Shown here: in pieces, positions 1 through 8,532 of the stretch
How the letters are laid out: every line of letters begins with the position of its first letter
Numbering within the stretch: position 1 is the stretch's first letter
Assembly (NCBI GenBank): GCA_017462755.1
Contig: JAFTQM010000075.1
Location: 1-56,143, forward strand
Direction of reading: 5' to 3'
Source: Lachnospiraceae bacterium
GTDB lineage: Bacteria; Bacillota; Clostridia; Lachnospirales; Lachnospiraceae
Length of the DNA stretch: 56,143 bases
Notes under the pieces: model-generated
Seen by the model: only the letters and a program-made list of their open reading frames with translations
What the model was told of the DNA's origin: nothing
The model's database searches: none
Translations under genes and position numbers: made by a program

Positions 1-120
1 CTATGTTTCCATAGTCCTTGAATGTAGTGTCACCGTAGCAACCCTAACGCTTTTTGAACGTCCACTTATCGGCAGGACTCTCCCTTAATATTATTGTACC
101 AAATGCAATTCTTTTGTCAA
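1..120 (-). promoter_or_regulatory. Promoter and structured leader of a gene beyond the left edge
   Basis: Reading the minus strand, TTGACA (120-115) and TACAAT (98-93) are 16 nt apart and form a strong sigma-A promoter. The predicted transcript starts near 86 with AAGGGAGAGTCC, then has a short hairpin (GTCC...GGAC around 66-85) and a run rich in paired segments up to the window edge. No coding sequence lies in these 86 nt. Such a leader suggests a cis-regulatory RNA for a minus-strand gene off the edge. I compared it from memory with the common riboswitch classes (SAM, TPP, FMN, M-box, guanidine, T-box, cobalamin) and could not place it. Confidence 0.45.
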
Positions 121-192
121 TGAATTTCTATGATTTCATAATCTTTTTATATTTTTGTACGTTTCTAAAAATACTCAACCGAGAATTATTCT

Positions 193-1098
193 TTATGCCT
201 TTATAAACTCCATTCCGGCAGCCATCTCTAAAATATGCTTCTGTGCTTCCCTCATTTCCTCCGCACTGCCATGATACGCACAAATATCCTCATCGATAAA
301 ATACAACAGCCGGTCGGACAGATTCTGCAAAAACCTGCGGCACACCTTGCCGGACGCTCCTGCCAGCGCGCGAATCAGCGTGACATTATCCAGATTGCGC
401 AACAGAAGCTGAACGCTCCTATCATCCAAATCTACCAGTTCTTCCAACAAATCCACCGTCGCATCCACAGCAATGTATTTCTTCAAAATTTCCTCTCTGC
501 TCTCTTTTCGTTCAACTCCCTTTACCAACCTGCTTCGAAATTCCTTTCCCAAATGAGAAGCAATCAGCTCCCGCAAAAACACCTCGTTTTCTCCTGCAAA
601 AATTAGCTGCAATGCTTCACAAATCATTCGGCAACGCTCCGGGTGTTTTTCCTTTGCCGCATAATTGGCAAGCCATCCGAACAGCTGTCCGTGCGAAAAG
701 CCCATCCGCATACCATCCAGCAGCAGCCCGATTGCAAAGCTAAGAAAGGCTTCGGTTCCTTCCCTCCCTGCGGCCTCTTCCAATGCCAGCAGCCCTTCTT
801 GCCTGCTCAATGCGCAGTATTCCAGCAAGGTCTTTCCTACCTCAAAATCCTCCATCTGCTCCTTGGTATAGCGCTCATTCTCATCCATTCGCTTATCGCT
901 TCTGCCAAGCAGTTCATCCACTGAGGTTTCAAACAAATCTGCCAGCCGACACAAAAGCTCTACCTCCGGCACACTGATTCCGCGCTCCCATTTGGAAACT
1001 GCCACACTGCTGACACCGACAAACTCTGCCAGCTGCTCCTGCGTCCAGCCCTTCATCTTTCGGAATGCAAAAATCACACTTCCCGTTTTATTTTTCAT
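193..1098 (-). CDS. XRE-family transcriptional regulator with helical C-terminal domain
   Basis: The N-terminal 60 or so residues form a Cro/CI-type helix-turn-helix (motif WTQEQLAEFVGVSSVAVSKWERG), followed by a linker ending in LLGRSDKRMDEN. The remaining 230 residues are rich in Leu and Glu and look wholly alpha-helical, with no domain I can name. The ATG at 1098 is preferred over a GTG 12 nt upstream because GAGGGAA sits 5' of it. The protein probably binds DNA as a dimer; its leader carries an inverted repeat (1134-1165) and a 12-bp palindrome (TCGGATATCCGA near 1184) that could be its operator. Target genes are unknown; it is not in a tight operon. Confidence 0.85.
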   Translation of the reverse strand: MKNKTGSVIFAFRKMKGWTQEQLAEFVGVSSVAVSKWERGISVPEVELLCRLADLFETSVDELLGRSDKRMDENERYTKEQMEDFEVGKTLLEYCALSRQEGLLALEEAAGREGTEAFLSFAIGLLLDGMRMGFSHGQLFGWLANYAAKEKHPERCRMICEALQLIFAGENEVFLRELIASHLGKEFRSRLVKGVERKESREEILKKYIAVDATVDLLEELVDLDDRSVQLLLRNLDNVTLIRALAGASGKVCRRFLQNLSDRLLYFIDEDICAYHGSAEEMREAQKHILEMAAGMEFIKA

Positions 1099-1133
1099 AC
1101 GTTCCCTCACTTCTGCGCTGCCATTTCATCCTT

Positions 1134-1165
1134 CAAGTTTGTGACGCAGCGCAGACACAAACTTG
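1134..1165. promoter_or_regulatory. Inverted repeat in the leader of the XRE regulator
   Basis: Arms CAAGTTTGTG (1134-1143) and CACAAACTTG (1156-1165) are perfect 10-bp complements around a 12-nt GC-rich centre. There is no following T-run on the minus strand, so an operator or leader hairpin is more likely than a terminator. It lies 36 nt upstream of the regulator's start codon. Confidence 0.4.
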
Positions 1166-1268
1166 TCATGTACTACACTCATCTTATCGGATATCCGACT
1201 ACTTTTCCAGATTTCGCAGGTTTACTTTTATTAACCATCAGTTAACCGCTTTTTTAGTACCTCCTGAT

Positions 1269-1865
1269 TCATGCTCTTCTTCCTCTCACATCGAATTCTT
1301 TGGCATGCCCATAATAGACAGTTTGCAAGCCTTTGCTCAACAATGCATTCCAACTTTGCTCCAGCACTTCACTCTGATATGCCAAAACCGAATCCAACGG
1401 ATACAAATCTCCTACTATCGCGATTCCCTCATCCAACACCACAGAAACACTGTCCTCACTATGTCCCGGTGTCGCCAGAATCTCTCCGTCGATTCCTAAC
1501 TTTTTCAAAAATGCTCTGCTCTCTGCACAGGAAATCACCGTTGCCCGCTCCAATGAAATCGGCTTGAACGGCATTCTGTCATCCTTCGCAAAAATTGCAT
1601 CCGAAGAATGTACATAATCCTGTTGCAAATCCATCACCAAGAGACACACCCCTAACTCAACCAACTCTCCGGCAATCCCCATATGGTCCGGATGGTAATG
1701 CGTTATCAGTAAATATCCAATATCTTCCACCTTAATATTTTTTCTCTTTATCTCTTTAAAAAACGCCGGCAAGGTTCCTGCCCACGCCGTGTCAACGAGC
1801 AGACCTTTTGTACCACTTGCTATGTAATAGGTGTTGGTATTTCCGTATTTTAATATCTGTACCAT
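1269..1865 (-). CDS. MBL-fold metallo-hydrolase
   Basis: A single-domain metallo-beta-lactamase fold protein of 198 residues. The metal-binding set is visible: H56-x-H58-x-D60-H61 in THYHPDH, H135 in TPGHSEDS, D153 in VGDLYPLD, and H187 in YYGHAKEF. Family members hydrolyse thioesters, phosphodiesters or lactones, and the substrate cannot be told from sequence. No signal peptide, so cytoplasmic. It follows the acetyltransferase gene with a 21-nt gap and is probably the last gene of a small operon with the DUF3237 protein. The start fits a GGAG about 14 nt upstream, slightly far. Confidence 0.85.
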   Translation of the reverse strand: MVQILKYGNTNTYYIASGTKGLLVDTAWAGTLPAFFKEIKRKNIKVEDIGYLLITHYHPDHMGIAGELVELGVCLLVMDLQQDYVHSSDAIFAKDDRMPFKPISLERATVISCAESRAFLKKLGIDGEILATPGHSEDSVSVVLDEGIAIVGDLYPLDSVLAYQSEVLEQSWNALLSKGLQTVYYGHAKEFDVRGRRA

Positions 1866-1886
1866 TCTTCTTCATCTCTCTCCATA

Positions 1887-2288
1887 CTAGCGAAAATACC
1901 CTCTCAGTCCATGCTCCTCACACGTTTTCATTCCCACTGCCCGATAAAATGCATTGCTTTCCTCATCCTGTGCATCCGTCAGCAGCGTAAACATCCGCAC
2001 ATCCGCATATTTTTCCATTGCCATTTTCAACAGTGTTTTTCCGATTTTCTGGCGCTTGAACTCTGTGTCCACAATCAAATCCTGTACATATACAATATGC
2101 TCGCCATCACCAACACATCGAATAAATCCGACCAGTCTCGCACCTTTAAACGCTCCCAAAATATAGAGCGATTGCTTTAATGTCCGAAATAGCTTGTCCC
2201 TGTCCCCAAGGTACGCCTTCCAACCGGCTCTCTCATATAATCCATATACATCCTGCATCCGCTCTGTACGAAATTCTTTGTATTCCAT
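1887..2288 (-). CDS. GNAT-family N-acetyltransferase
   Basis: A 133-residue GNAT protein. The acetyl-CoA-binding motif A is seen as VDTEFKRQKIGKTLLKMAM (R/Q-x-x-G-x-G/K type), followed by the typical C-terminal segment with SNAFYRAVGMK, which corresponds to the usual N.A..fYeklGF motif. The start MEYKEF is chosen because GGAG lies 6 nt upstream; an earlier ATG at 2312 would overlap the preceding gene and lacks a binding site. The stop of the DUF3237 gene is 1-2 nt upstream, so translation is probably coupled. The acceptor (small amine, antibiotic or protein) is unknown. Confidence 0.85.
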   Translation of the reverse strand: MEYKEFRTERMQDVYGLYERAGWKAYLGDRDKLFRTLKQSLYILGAFKGARLVGFIRCVGDGEHIVYVQDLIVDTEFKRQKIGKTLLKMAMEKYADVRMFTLLTDAQDEESNAFYRAVGMKTCEEHGLRGYFR

Positions 2289-2289
2289 T

Positions 2290-2694
2290 CTAATCTCCAT
2301 TCCCTTCTCCATGGATCACAATCACTAGAAGCTCATTCTCACTTTCCATCGTCCCATACAACTCTTCGCTCTCCAAAAACTTCAATGCCGCGCTATCCGT
2401 CCAAATGTGCGGCTTGGTTATCGTCTCTGCTCCTGGCTGTATTACCGCTTCATTTTCGATATAAATCCGGCACGGCTGCTGCCTGATATCTGTCCCATCC
2501 AGAAAATACCGTGCCGACAATTTGGTACTGCCATCCTTCATTGCCTGTTGCGTATCCACCGCGCCCGGCAAAATCGTTCCCTGAAAAAAATCTCCATCAC
2601 AAAAACCGTCAAAAAACAACTGGCGCACCGTAAGCGCTTCCGATACCACCTCTGTCGCCCCTGTAATATTTACATGAATTCGAAGCAATTCCAT
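2290..2694 (-). CDS. DUF3237-like protein
   Basis: A 134-residue protein resembling the DUF3237 family, with the characteristic series FFQGTILPGAVDTQ, LSARYFLDGTD, CRIYIENEA and TKPHIWTDS, where short beta-strands alternate with a conserved Arg-Tyr. The family is widespread in Firmicutes and has no assigned reaction. The start MELLRIH is supported by GGGAG 9 nt upstream; a longer reading from 2730 adds 12 basic residues without a binding site. It leads a probable three-gene operon with the GNAT and MBL genes. Confidence 0.7.
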   Translation of the reverse strand: MELLRIHVNITGATEVVSEALTVRQLFFDGFCDGDFFQGTILPGAVDTQQAMKDGSTKLSARYFLDGTDIRQQPCRIYIENEAVIQPGAETITKPHIWTDSAALKFLESEELYGTMESENELLVIVIHGEGNGD

Positions 2695-2759
2695 TTCCGT
2701 ACACTCCCTTCGAAAAAAAGGATGAACCAACCCGGCACACCCTCTTTTTCATCTTATCA

Positions 2760-3017
2760 TCAATCATCAAAATCCACATGATAGACCTGCTCTCCGGCAT
2801 GAATATCAACACTGGACAAATTAAAATCCTCCTCATGAATCTGAATCCGATATTCCATCCAGACCTCGTCGTTCTGACGCGACATCAGCAGATACTCGCC
2901 CGACTCCTTATCCTCCATTTGGTCACAAATATCATTGTAAATATCGTAACCGCTTACCTCGCCCGGATATCCGGCTGCCCGAATCCGCTCTTCGATTGCA
3001 CGATAAAATTCTTCCAT
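2760..3017 (-). CDS. Small acidic protein of unknown function
   Basis: An 85-residue acidic soluble protein starting MEEFYRAIEERI, with an amphipathic N-terminal helix and a beta-rich C-terminal half (EYLLMSRQNDEVWMEYRIQIHEEDFNLSSVDI). AAGGAG lies 9 nt before the ATG, so it is likely translated. No catalytic motif, signal peptide or membrane segment is visible. It sits alone between the beta-helix transferase and the DUF3237 gene. I do not recognise the family. Confidence 0.6.
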   Translation of the reverse strand: MEEFYRAIEERIRAAGYPGEVSGYDIYNDICDQMEDKESGEYLLMSRQNDEVWMEYRIQIHEEDFNLSSVDIHAGEQVYHVDFDD

Positions 3018-3094
3018 TGTTTTACGCTCCTTATCTCACTCTCATCATATTATCTTCCGGTAACTTCACACTCCCAAACCGCTCCGCACTAACA

Positions 3095-3775
3095 TTAATC
3101 GCATTCTGCCGACATCTTGCCACAGATTTCTCCGGCTTTCTTGTAGATACTGTTCTCTGCCACAACGCCACGCACCATCGAAAGCGGATAGATATTGCTG
3201 TTTCGCCCGATGACCGTACCCGGATTTAATATTGAGCCGCAACCGACCTCTACATTATCTCCAAGCATCGCACCGAATTTCTTCAATCCGGTCTCCAGGT
3301 GCTCTGCGCCGTCATGTACCACCACTAAGGTTTTGTCGGATTTTACATTCGATGTAATCGAGCCTGCGCCCATATGGGAACGATATCCCAGAATAGAATC
3401 ACCAACATAATTGTAATGTGGCACCTGCACCTTGTTGAACAATACCACATTCTTCAGCTCCGTTGAGTTGCCCACCACGGCACCCTCACCAACGATTGCA
3501 TTGCCGCGAATAAACGCACAGTGACGCACATCTGCGTCCTTTCCGATAATCGCCGGACCATTGATACAAGCCGTCGGTGCCACCGTCGCACTCTTTGCAA
3601 TCCAAACATTTTCGCCGCGCTTTTCGTATTCCTCTGTAGACAATGTTGCCCCCAGCTTTACAATAAAGCTGCCGATATCCTTTAACACCTCCCAAGGATA
3701 TTCTGCTCCGGCAAACAATTCTGCCGCAATGGTCTGACTCAAAGCATACAAATCCTTAATCTTAATATTTCCCAT
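3095..3775 (-). CDS. Left-handed beta-helix (hexapeptide-repeat) protein, GlmU C-terminal-like
   Basis: A 226-residue protein made mainly of hexapeptide repeats (for example NVWIAKSATVAPTACINGPAIIGKDADVRHC and VVGNSTELKNVVLFNK), which fold into a left-handed beta-helix, preceded by an alpha-helical segment of about 50 residues. It resembles the C-terminal acetyltransferase half of GlmU; in Clostridia such proteins are often labelled UDP-N-acetylglucosamine pyrophosphorylase-related although the uridylyltransferase domain is absent. A sugar-nucleotide acyltransferase role is inferred only. GAGG lies 6 nt upstream of the ATG. It follows topB by about 30 nt and may be cotranscribed. Confidence 0.75.
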   Translation of the reverse strand: MGNIKIKDLYALSQTIAAELFAGAEYPWEVLKDIGSFIVKLGATLSTEEYEKRGENVWIAKSATVAPTACINGPAIIGKDADVRHCAFIRGNAIVGEGAVVGNSTELKNVVLFNKVQVPHYNYVGDSILGYRSHMGAGSITSNVKSDKTLVVVHDGAEHLETGLKKFGAMLGDNVEVGCGSILNPGTVIGRNSNIYPLSMVRGVVAENSIYKKAGEICGKMSAECD

Positions 3776-3808
3776 AATAGCCTCATTTCTTACTTTTTTC
3801 TATTACTC

Positions 3809-5968
3809 CTACGCTTCCTCTTTCGCCTGCTTTGCCGGCTTTCCGCTCTTATAATTCTGTGCAATGTCCATAAAGCAGCGCTGCAAATGTCCCTGATTAT
3901 TCAAGCCCTTCACGCCGTTCGTCAAGCGTCCGACGAAGCTTTCTAACTTCATCTGGTACTCCTCCTTGCTAATCGAGCCCTCTGCTACATAGGTCAGACC
4001 CTTTTCCCAGCTTGCCGTCAGCTCTGCATTGAGCAGGGATTTAATCGAAGCATTCACCACATCATAAATCATTTCGCCCATTTGCGTCGGTGTAATAATC
4101 TGTGTTTTTTTATTCAGATTCAGATACTCAATCTTCACCAATTTATTTAAAATCTCTGCACGGGTCGCACTGGTACCGATACCACTGCCCTTAATCTGCG
4201 CACGCAGCTCTTCATCCTCAATAAGCTGTCCGGCATTTTCCATTGCCAAAATCATCGAACCGGAATTGTAGCGCTTCGGAGCTGCTGTTTCTCCCTCCTT
4301 AATCGCAAAACCGGACACCGGTAGCTCGGCACCCTTTTTCAGATTTCGGATGATTTCAAAGAAATCCGCACCAAAGCTGTTCTCCTCGTCCTCATTCGGA
4401 TTCTCTCCGGCAGAACTCTTTTCGGTCTCTGCCGCAGCTTCGGACGACTTTTCTTTCTCCTGCTCTCCCTGCTTTTTGCCTGCATTGGCTACCGCCAGAT
4501 ATCCTTCCTCCATCAGCACACGAAAGCTTGCAAAATAACTCTCTTCGCCGATTTTTGCCACCAATGCAATCTTTTGATATACCGCAGGCGGATAAAAAAT
4601 ACTCAAAAATCGCTTCGCAATCGTTACATACACCCTCTTTGCAATCATCGGCAGCGACTGTAACGCTCCGAAGCCCTGTCCGGTCGGAATAATCGCATAG
4701 TGGTCTGTAATCTGTTTATCGTTCACATAGCGTGTCTTCGCCAGTCCCTTATGCGCTCCCTGCTCCAAAATCCACTCTGCAAACGGTGCAAACTGCGGCA
4801 GCTGCTTCATACCGCCAATGTTTTTGTGAATTTCCTTTGCTACCGCGGTCGAAAGCACACGCGCATCCGTTCTCGGATAAGTAACCAGTTTTTTCTCATA
4901 CAGCTCCTGTACGACCTTTAAGGTCTCATCCGGGCTGATTTTGAACAGCTTACTGCATTCATTTTGCAGCTCCGCCAAGTTAAACAGAAGCGGCGGATTC
5001 TTATTCTCTTTTTTCTTCTCGATGGACGTAACCGTTGCAAGCAACGGCTCTGCATCGGTGCGAAGCACAGCAGGATAGCTGTTCTTGCCATTTTCCGTAA
5101 CCGTCTGATACTCCGGCTCATAGCCTAATGCATCCGCAATCAGCTTCTCCGCATGTATCCGTTCACGGAAGCCGTTTTCCTTGTACAACAGCGGTGAAGC
5201 AAAATATTTCGAGCCCTCAACCGCACGAAATTCTCCCTCTATCGTATGCCCCTGCGCCTCCATGGATGCCAGAATCCGATAAAACGGTGTTTTTACAAAG
5301 GCTCTGATTTCCCGTTCTCTGCGCACCACCATGCCCAGCACACAGGTCATCACACGACCAACCGAAATCGCACTGCGCTTCTCGTTTTTCAGGAAATTGC
5401 TGACCGCATAGCCGTACTTCAGCGTCAAGACCCGCGAGAAATTGATTCCCATCAGATAATCCTCCTGCGCACGCAGATATGCGGCATCCGACAGATTATC
5501 ATATGCAGCAATCGGCTTTGCCTCGCGGATTCCTCGCAGAATTTCCTCCTCCGTCTGGGAATCAATCCAGACACGCCGCTTATCCTTCGTCTCCGGCACC
5601 TGTGCCATCTGGTCTACCAAACGGTATATGTATTCTCCCTCACGTCCGGAGTCGGTACAGACATAGATGCGTTCGACATCCTCACGATTCAGCAGATACT
5701 TTACTGTATTATATTGCTTTGCTACCGACGGAATGACCTCATACTTAAATTCCTTCGGCAAAAACGGTATTGTCTCCAATGTCCACCGCTTTAATGCCGG
5801 GTCATATTCCTCCGGATAGTTCATGGTTACCAAATGTCCGACACACCAGGTTACGATACTGTCCGGCGCCTCCAAATAACCATCTCTGCGCGAAAAATCC
5901 ACCTTTAATGCTTTCGCAAACTCCTGCGCCACACTCGGCTTTTCCGCGATATATAAATATTTTCCCAT
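3809..5968 (-). CDS. topB: DNA topoisomerase III (type IA)
   Basis: A 719-residue type IA topoisomerase. The toprim domain opens at YIAEKPSVAQEF and carries the Firmicutes form of the acidic motif, CTDSGREGEY (residues 104-113). The catalytic tyrosine is Y364 in TYPRTDARVLS. An acidic Lys/Glu/Ser-rich insertion of roughly 45 residues lies near 475-520, before the conserved GIGTSATRAEIL segment. There is no C-terminal zinc-ribbon region. It relaxes and decatenates DNA through a 5'-phosphotyrosine intermediate. The upstream spacer carries a plausible -10 (TATACT) on the minus strand but a poor -35. Confidence 0.93.
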   Translation of the reverse strand: MGKYLYIAEKPSVAQEFAKALKVDFSRRDGYLEAPDSIVTWCVGHLVTMNYPEEYDPALKRWTLETIPFLPKEFKYEVIPSVAKQYNTVKYLLNREDVERIYVCTDSGREGEYIYRLVDQMAQVPETKDKRRVWIDSQTEEEILRGIREAKPIAAYDNLSDAAYLRAQEDYLMGINFSRVLTLKYGYAVSNFLKNEKRSAISVGRVMTCVLGMVVRREREIRAFVKTPFYRILASMEAQGHTIEGEFRAVEGSKYFASPLLYKENGFRERIHAEKLIADALGYEPEYQTVTENGKNSYPAVLRTDAEPLLATVTSIEKKKENKNPPLLFNLAELQNECSKLFKISPDETLKVVQELYEKKLVTYPRTDARVLSTAVAKEIHKNIGGMKQLPQFAPFAEWILEQGAHKGLAKTRYVNDKQITDHYAIIPTGQGFGALQSLPMIAKRVYVTIAKRFLSIFYPPAVYQKIALVAKIGEESYFASFRVLMEEGYLAVANAGKKQGEQEKEKSSEAAAETEKSSAGENPNEDEENSFGADFFEIIRNLKKGAELPVSGFAIKEGETAAPKRYNSGSMILAMENAGQLIEDEELRAQIKGSGIGTSATRAEILNKLVKIEYLNLNKKTQIITPTQMGEMIYDVVNASIKSLLNAELTASWEKGLTYVAEGSISKEEYQMKLESFVGRLTNGVKGLNNQGHLQRCFMDIAQNYKSGKPAKQAKEEA

Positions 5969-6209
5969 GTGTTACCAACCTTTACTGCTTTACAACTATT
6001 ACTTTCTTCCATCAAAAATCACTGAAACACAGTATAACACAGAATAAATAAAAAATCTATCGGTAATACCCCGGAACACCGATTCCTATCGTTGCCCAAT
6101 GATTTGCCATTCTTCGCTCCTGTTCCAAATCCTCATTATTTTCGATTGAAATACTATCCCCTTTTGCGGCATTATTTCAATCTGCATACTTACCTCCGTT
6201 TCGAAGCCT

Positions 6210-6962
6210 TCATTCTCCCAGCAAACTTTCTAATATTTTCTCCGGTGCATCCATAAACCTTTTTGTCACAATATAATGCTCCGTATCCTTATAATCAACA
6301 GCTTTAATCCCGGCCTTTGTTATTTCCAATACTTCTGAATTTGGAAATGTCATCAATATTGGTGAATGTGTAGATATAATAAACTGCGAATTATTATCCA
6401 CTAATTTCTGCATACAAATCATTAAGCGCATAAGCCGCATCGGTGATAGTGCAGCTTCCGGTTCATCCAATATATATAATCCATTTCCAAAAAAACGATT
6501 CTCCACTAAAGACATAAAACTTTCTCCATGCGATTGCTTGTGTAATGACACTCCTCCATAATTTGAAATTATCTTCGGTTCGAATCCCGGTTCTGCATCC
6601 AGCTCATCTATATTGGAAGCCACATTATAAAAACTCTCCGCTCGTAAGAAAAAGCCATCTCTATGTCGCTTATAGCCTTTACAAATGGTAAGGTATTCGT
6701 GCAAGTTTGAATGAGAATCATTTGTGGAAAAATTGAAGTTCACAGTTCCTCCCTCCGGATTAAAACCCATAGCAACAGCAAGTCCCTCAATAAGAGTAGA
6801 CTTGCCAATTCCATTTTCCCCAACCAGAAATGTTACTTTTTTATTAAACTGCAGTTTTCCCATCGCACACAAATTATGTACTACCGGTAACTTGCTTAGA
6901 TAATTATTTTTAGGAATTTCCTTCGATATTCTAACATCACGTATGTATAAATCACCATTCAC
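6210..6962 (-). CDS. SMC/ABC-type AAA ATPase
   Basis: A compact 250-residue ATPase of the OLD/RecF/ABC type. Walker A is GENGIGKS (48-55), a signature-like HKQSHGESFM lies at 141-150, Walker B with catalytic Glu is YILDEPEA (163-170), and the switch histidine is in IISTHSPI. There is no long coiled coil and no nuclease domain. The start codon is GTG with GAGG 8 nt upstream. It has no partner gene next to it, so it is not obviously half of a two-gene defence system. The gap before topB carries only a doubtful short reading frame. Confidence 0.8.
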   Translation of the reverse strand: MNGDLYIRDVRISKEIPKNNYLSKLPVVHNLCAMGKLQFNKKVTFLVGENGIGKSTLIEGLAVAMGFNPEGGTVNFNFSTNDSHSNLHEYLTICKGYKRHRDGFFLRAESFYNVASNIDELDAEPGFEPKIISNYGGVSLHKQSHGESFMSLVENRFFGNGLYILDEPEAALSPMRLMRLMICMQKLVDNNSQFIISTHSPILMTFPNSEVLEITKAGIKAVDYKDTEHYIVTKRFMDAPEKILESLLGE

Positions 6963-7020
6963 ATCCTACACCTCATTTAACCCATGTATTTCGTTTTTTT
7001 TTACATGTTCTTTCAGTTAT

Positions 7021-7518
7021 TTAAAACTCCGGTAATTCCGTAAATACAACCTTCGTTCCGTCCGCAACTCCACCATAAAGCTCCTTCGTATATCGTCCCA
7101 CCTTAACGTAATGCTCCATCATACATTTTGCTGAAAACGGCATCGGTAGTTCCGCCAGCTCCTCTACCGAGAACCAACGAAGACTTCCCTCATCCGAGGT
7201 AAGCTCCGGCAGTGTATCCACGTCCACACGCGCAAAGAAATAATAATTCTGGCGAATCTCTCCGTTACTTCTTCGCAACGTAATATATCTCAGCTCCAAG
7301 TCACAAAGCATATCCTCCGTAATTGCCAGCTCTTCCTTCAATTCCCGCAACACACACGCCTTGGCATCATTCAGTTCGCACGCTTCAAAATGTCCCCCTG
7401 CCGAACCGATCCACATATTATTGACGACCTTCGAGCCCTGTCGATATAACAACAGCACCTTGTCATTGTGCCAAAGATAAATCGATGTCATGTTTCTTAA
7501 CTTTCCGATGTTGTCCAT
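7021..7518 (-). CDS. NUDIX hydrolase
   Basis: A 165-residue NUDIX protein. The box is GGHFEACELNDAKACVLREL followed by KEEL; it has two extra residues between the first Glu and the REL motif compared with the textbook spacing, a variant I believe is common in Firmicutes. Family members cleave nucleoside diphosphate-linked compounds such as oxidised dNTPs. The start MDNIGKLRN is chosen because GAAAGGAG lies just upstream; a longer reading adds 30 residues and has no ribosome binding site. Cytoplasmic, monocistronic. Confidence 0.85.
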   Translation of the reverse strand: MDNIGKLRNMTSIYLWHNDKVLLLYRQGSKVVNNMWIGSAGGHFEACELNDAKACVLRELKEELAITEDMLCDLELRYITLRRSNGEIRQNYYFFARVDVDTLPELTSDEGSLRWFSVEELAELPMPFSAKCMMEHYVKVGRYTKELYGGVADGTKVVFTELPEF

Positions 7519-7599
7519 GCGAAGCTCCTTTCTAAATCCTTCTGTCACACTCATATCCGTAATATGAAGTAGTGTAACACATTCTTTCATATATTGCAA

Positions 7600-7636
7600 A
7601 GGACACACCTACTACAAATCGTAATAAGTGTGTCCT
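7600..7636. terminator. Long hairpin between NUDIX and Rpn remnant
   Basis: AGGACACACCTACTAC (7600-7615) pairs with GTAATAAGTGTGTCCT (7621-7636), a 16-bp stem with G-U pairs and a 5-nt loop. On the minus strand it follows the stop of the Rpn remnant and is followed by only a short T-run, so terminator strength is uncertain. Confidence 0.5.
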
Positions 7637-7676
7637 CTTCTCATTCTTAACATATCATTGGGACTGCGCGCTTTTC

Positions 7677-8448
7677 TTACAAATACTTTAATACCTCTTC
7701 CTTGGTTACATTTTGGTATGCTTCATTCTTTACAATTGCCTGATATAGTACTTCCGGCTCTGAAATGTAATTTTTCAACGAAGCTACCAACGCTTCTAAC
7801 CCTCGGCTTAATCCTCTTTCCATCCCTCTCGCTTCTGCACGATCAAACAAATAGCACATCGTTATCCCTGCCTTTCTATCCTCTTCCGAAAACACTTTCC
7901 CAGCTTTTTCATAACGATCATCTCCCGTCATGACCTGCATTAACTTTAAAAATTCATCCACATGTCGAATCACAGCATTACTCGGACGATAATCTGCATT
8001 TTTTCTTGCATGAACAAAATAGTCTGCCACAATCCTGCAACTTTGGTCGAAAACTCTCCACTAAACTATTCGTGTAATTCCACGGTTTCATACCAAAATA
8101 CAAAATCATCGTAACAACCGGATAACGTTCTTTTTTTCCAGACAACAATTGAGAACGGTATGCCGCACCATCATAAGCGATTACCCGAAACGGCATATCT
8201 TTATCGGGTCTGGACTGATTCTCCATTCCCATCAAAACCAGATTCATTCCTAAAGCATTCCATATTTTCGATACATCTCGTTCTTCCTCATGAAGCTTAC
8301 CTGTATCTGCTTTATACTGGCTTCTTTGTTTGGTATCCTGCAATGCGTCCTCTCTAACTACCTGCTTTCCCTCAAAAAGCAATCCGTTACAGATATCCGC
8401 AAAAACATCATTGCAGGAAATCAGATTTTTTTCTACGCTATCTTTCAA
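7677..8448 (-). pseudogene. Decayed Rpn-family recombination-promoting nuclease
   Basis: Two overlapping frames together resemble the PD-(D/E)XK Rpn/putative-transposase family. The first part (from a TTG at 8448 with GGGGG upstream) holds YRSQLLSGKKERYPVVTMILYFGMKPW. After NSLVE the frame shifts: the second part reads RIVADYFVHARKNADYRPS, then the usual C-terminal region with MTGDDRYEKAGKVF. Compared with my memory of the family, some 40 residues between the two blocks are missing, so a deletion near 8045-8060 caused the shift. Intact members are DNA endonucleases; this copy is almost certainly dead. Confidence 0.75.
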
Positions 8449-8532
8449 ATTTTCCCCCGCTTTCTCTCTCCAGAAAGCAATTTTATATTATCATACAAAT
8501 ATGTCAGATATACGTCAAATCATCTTTTCTTA

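Noticed and set aside
6065-6185. Short minus-strand frame ending DLEQERRMANHWATIGIGVPGYYR between the ATPase gene and topB.
   Set aside because: It looks protein-like but is interrupted by TGA upstream and has no start with a binding site in frame; at most a remnant. An out-of-frame ATG with GGAGG gives only 33 residues.
6210-6962. Stand-alone AAA ATPase as part of a defence system.
   Set aside because: No nuclease, reverse transcriptase or other effector gene lies next to it.
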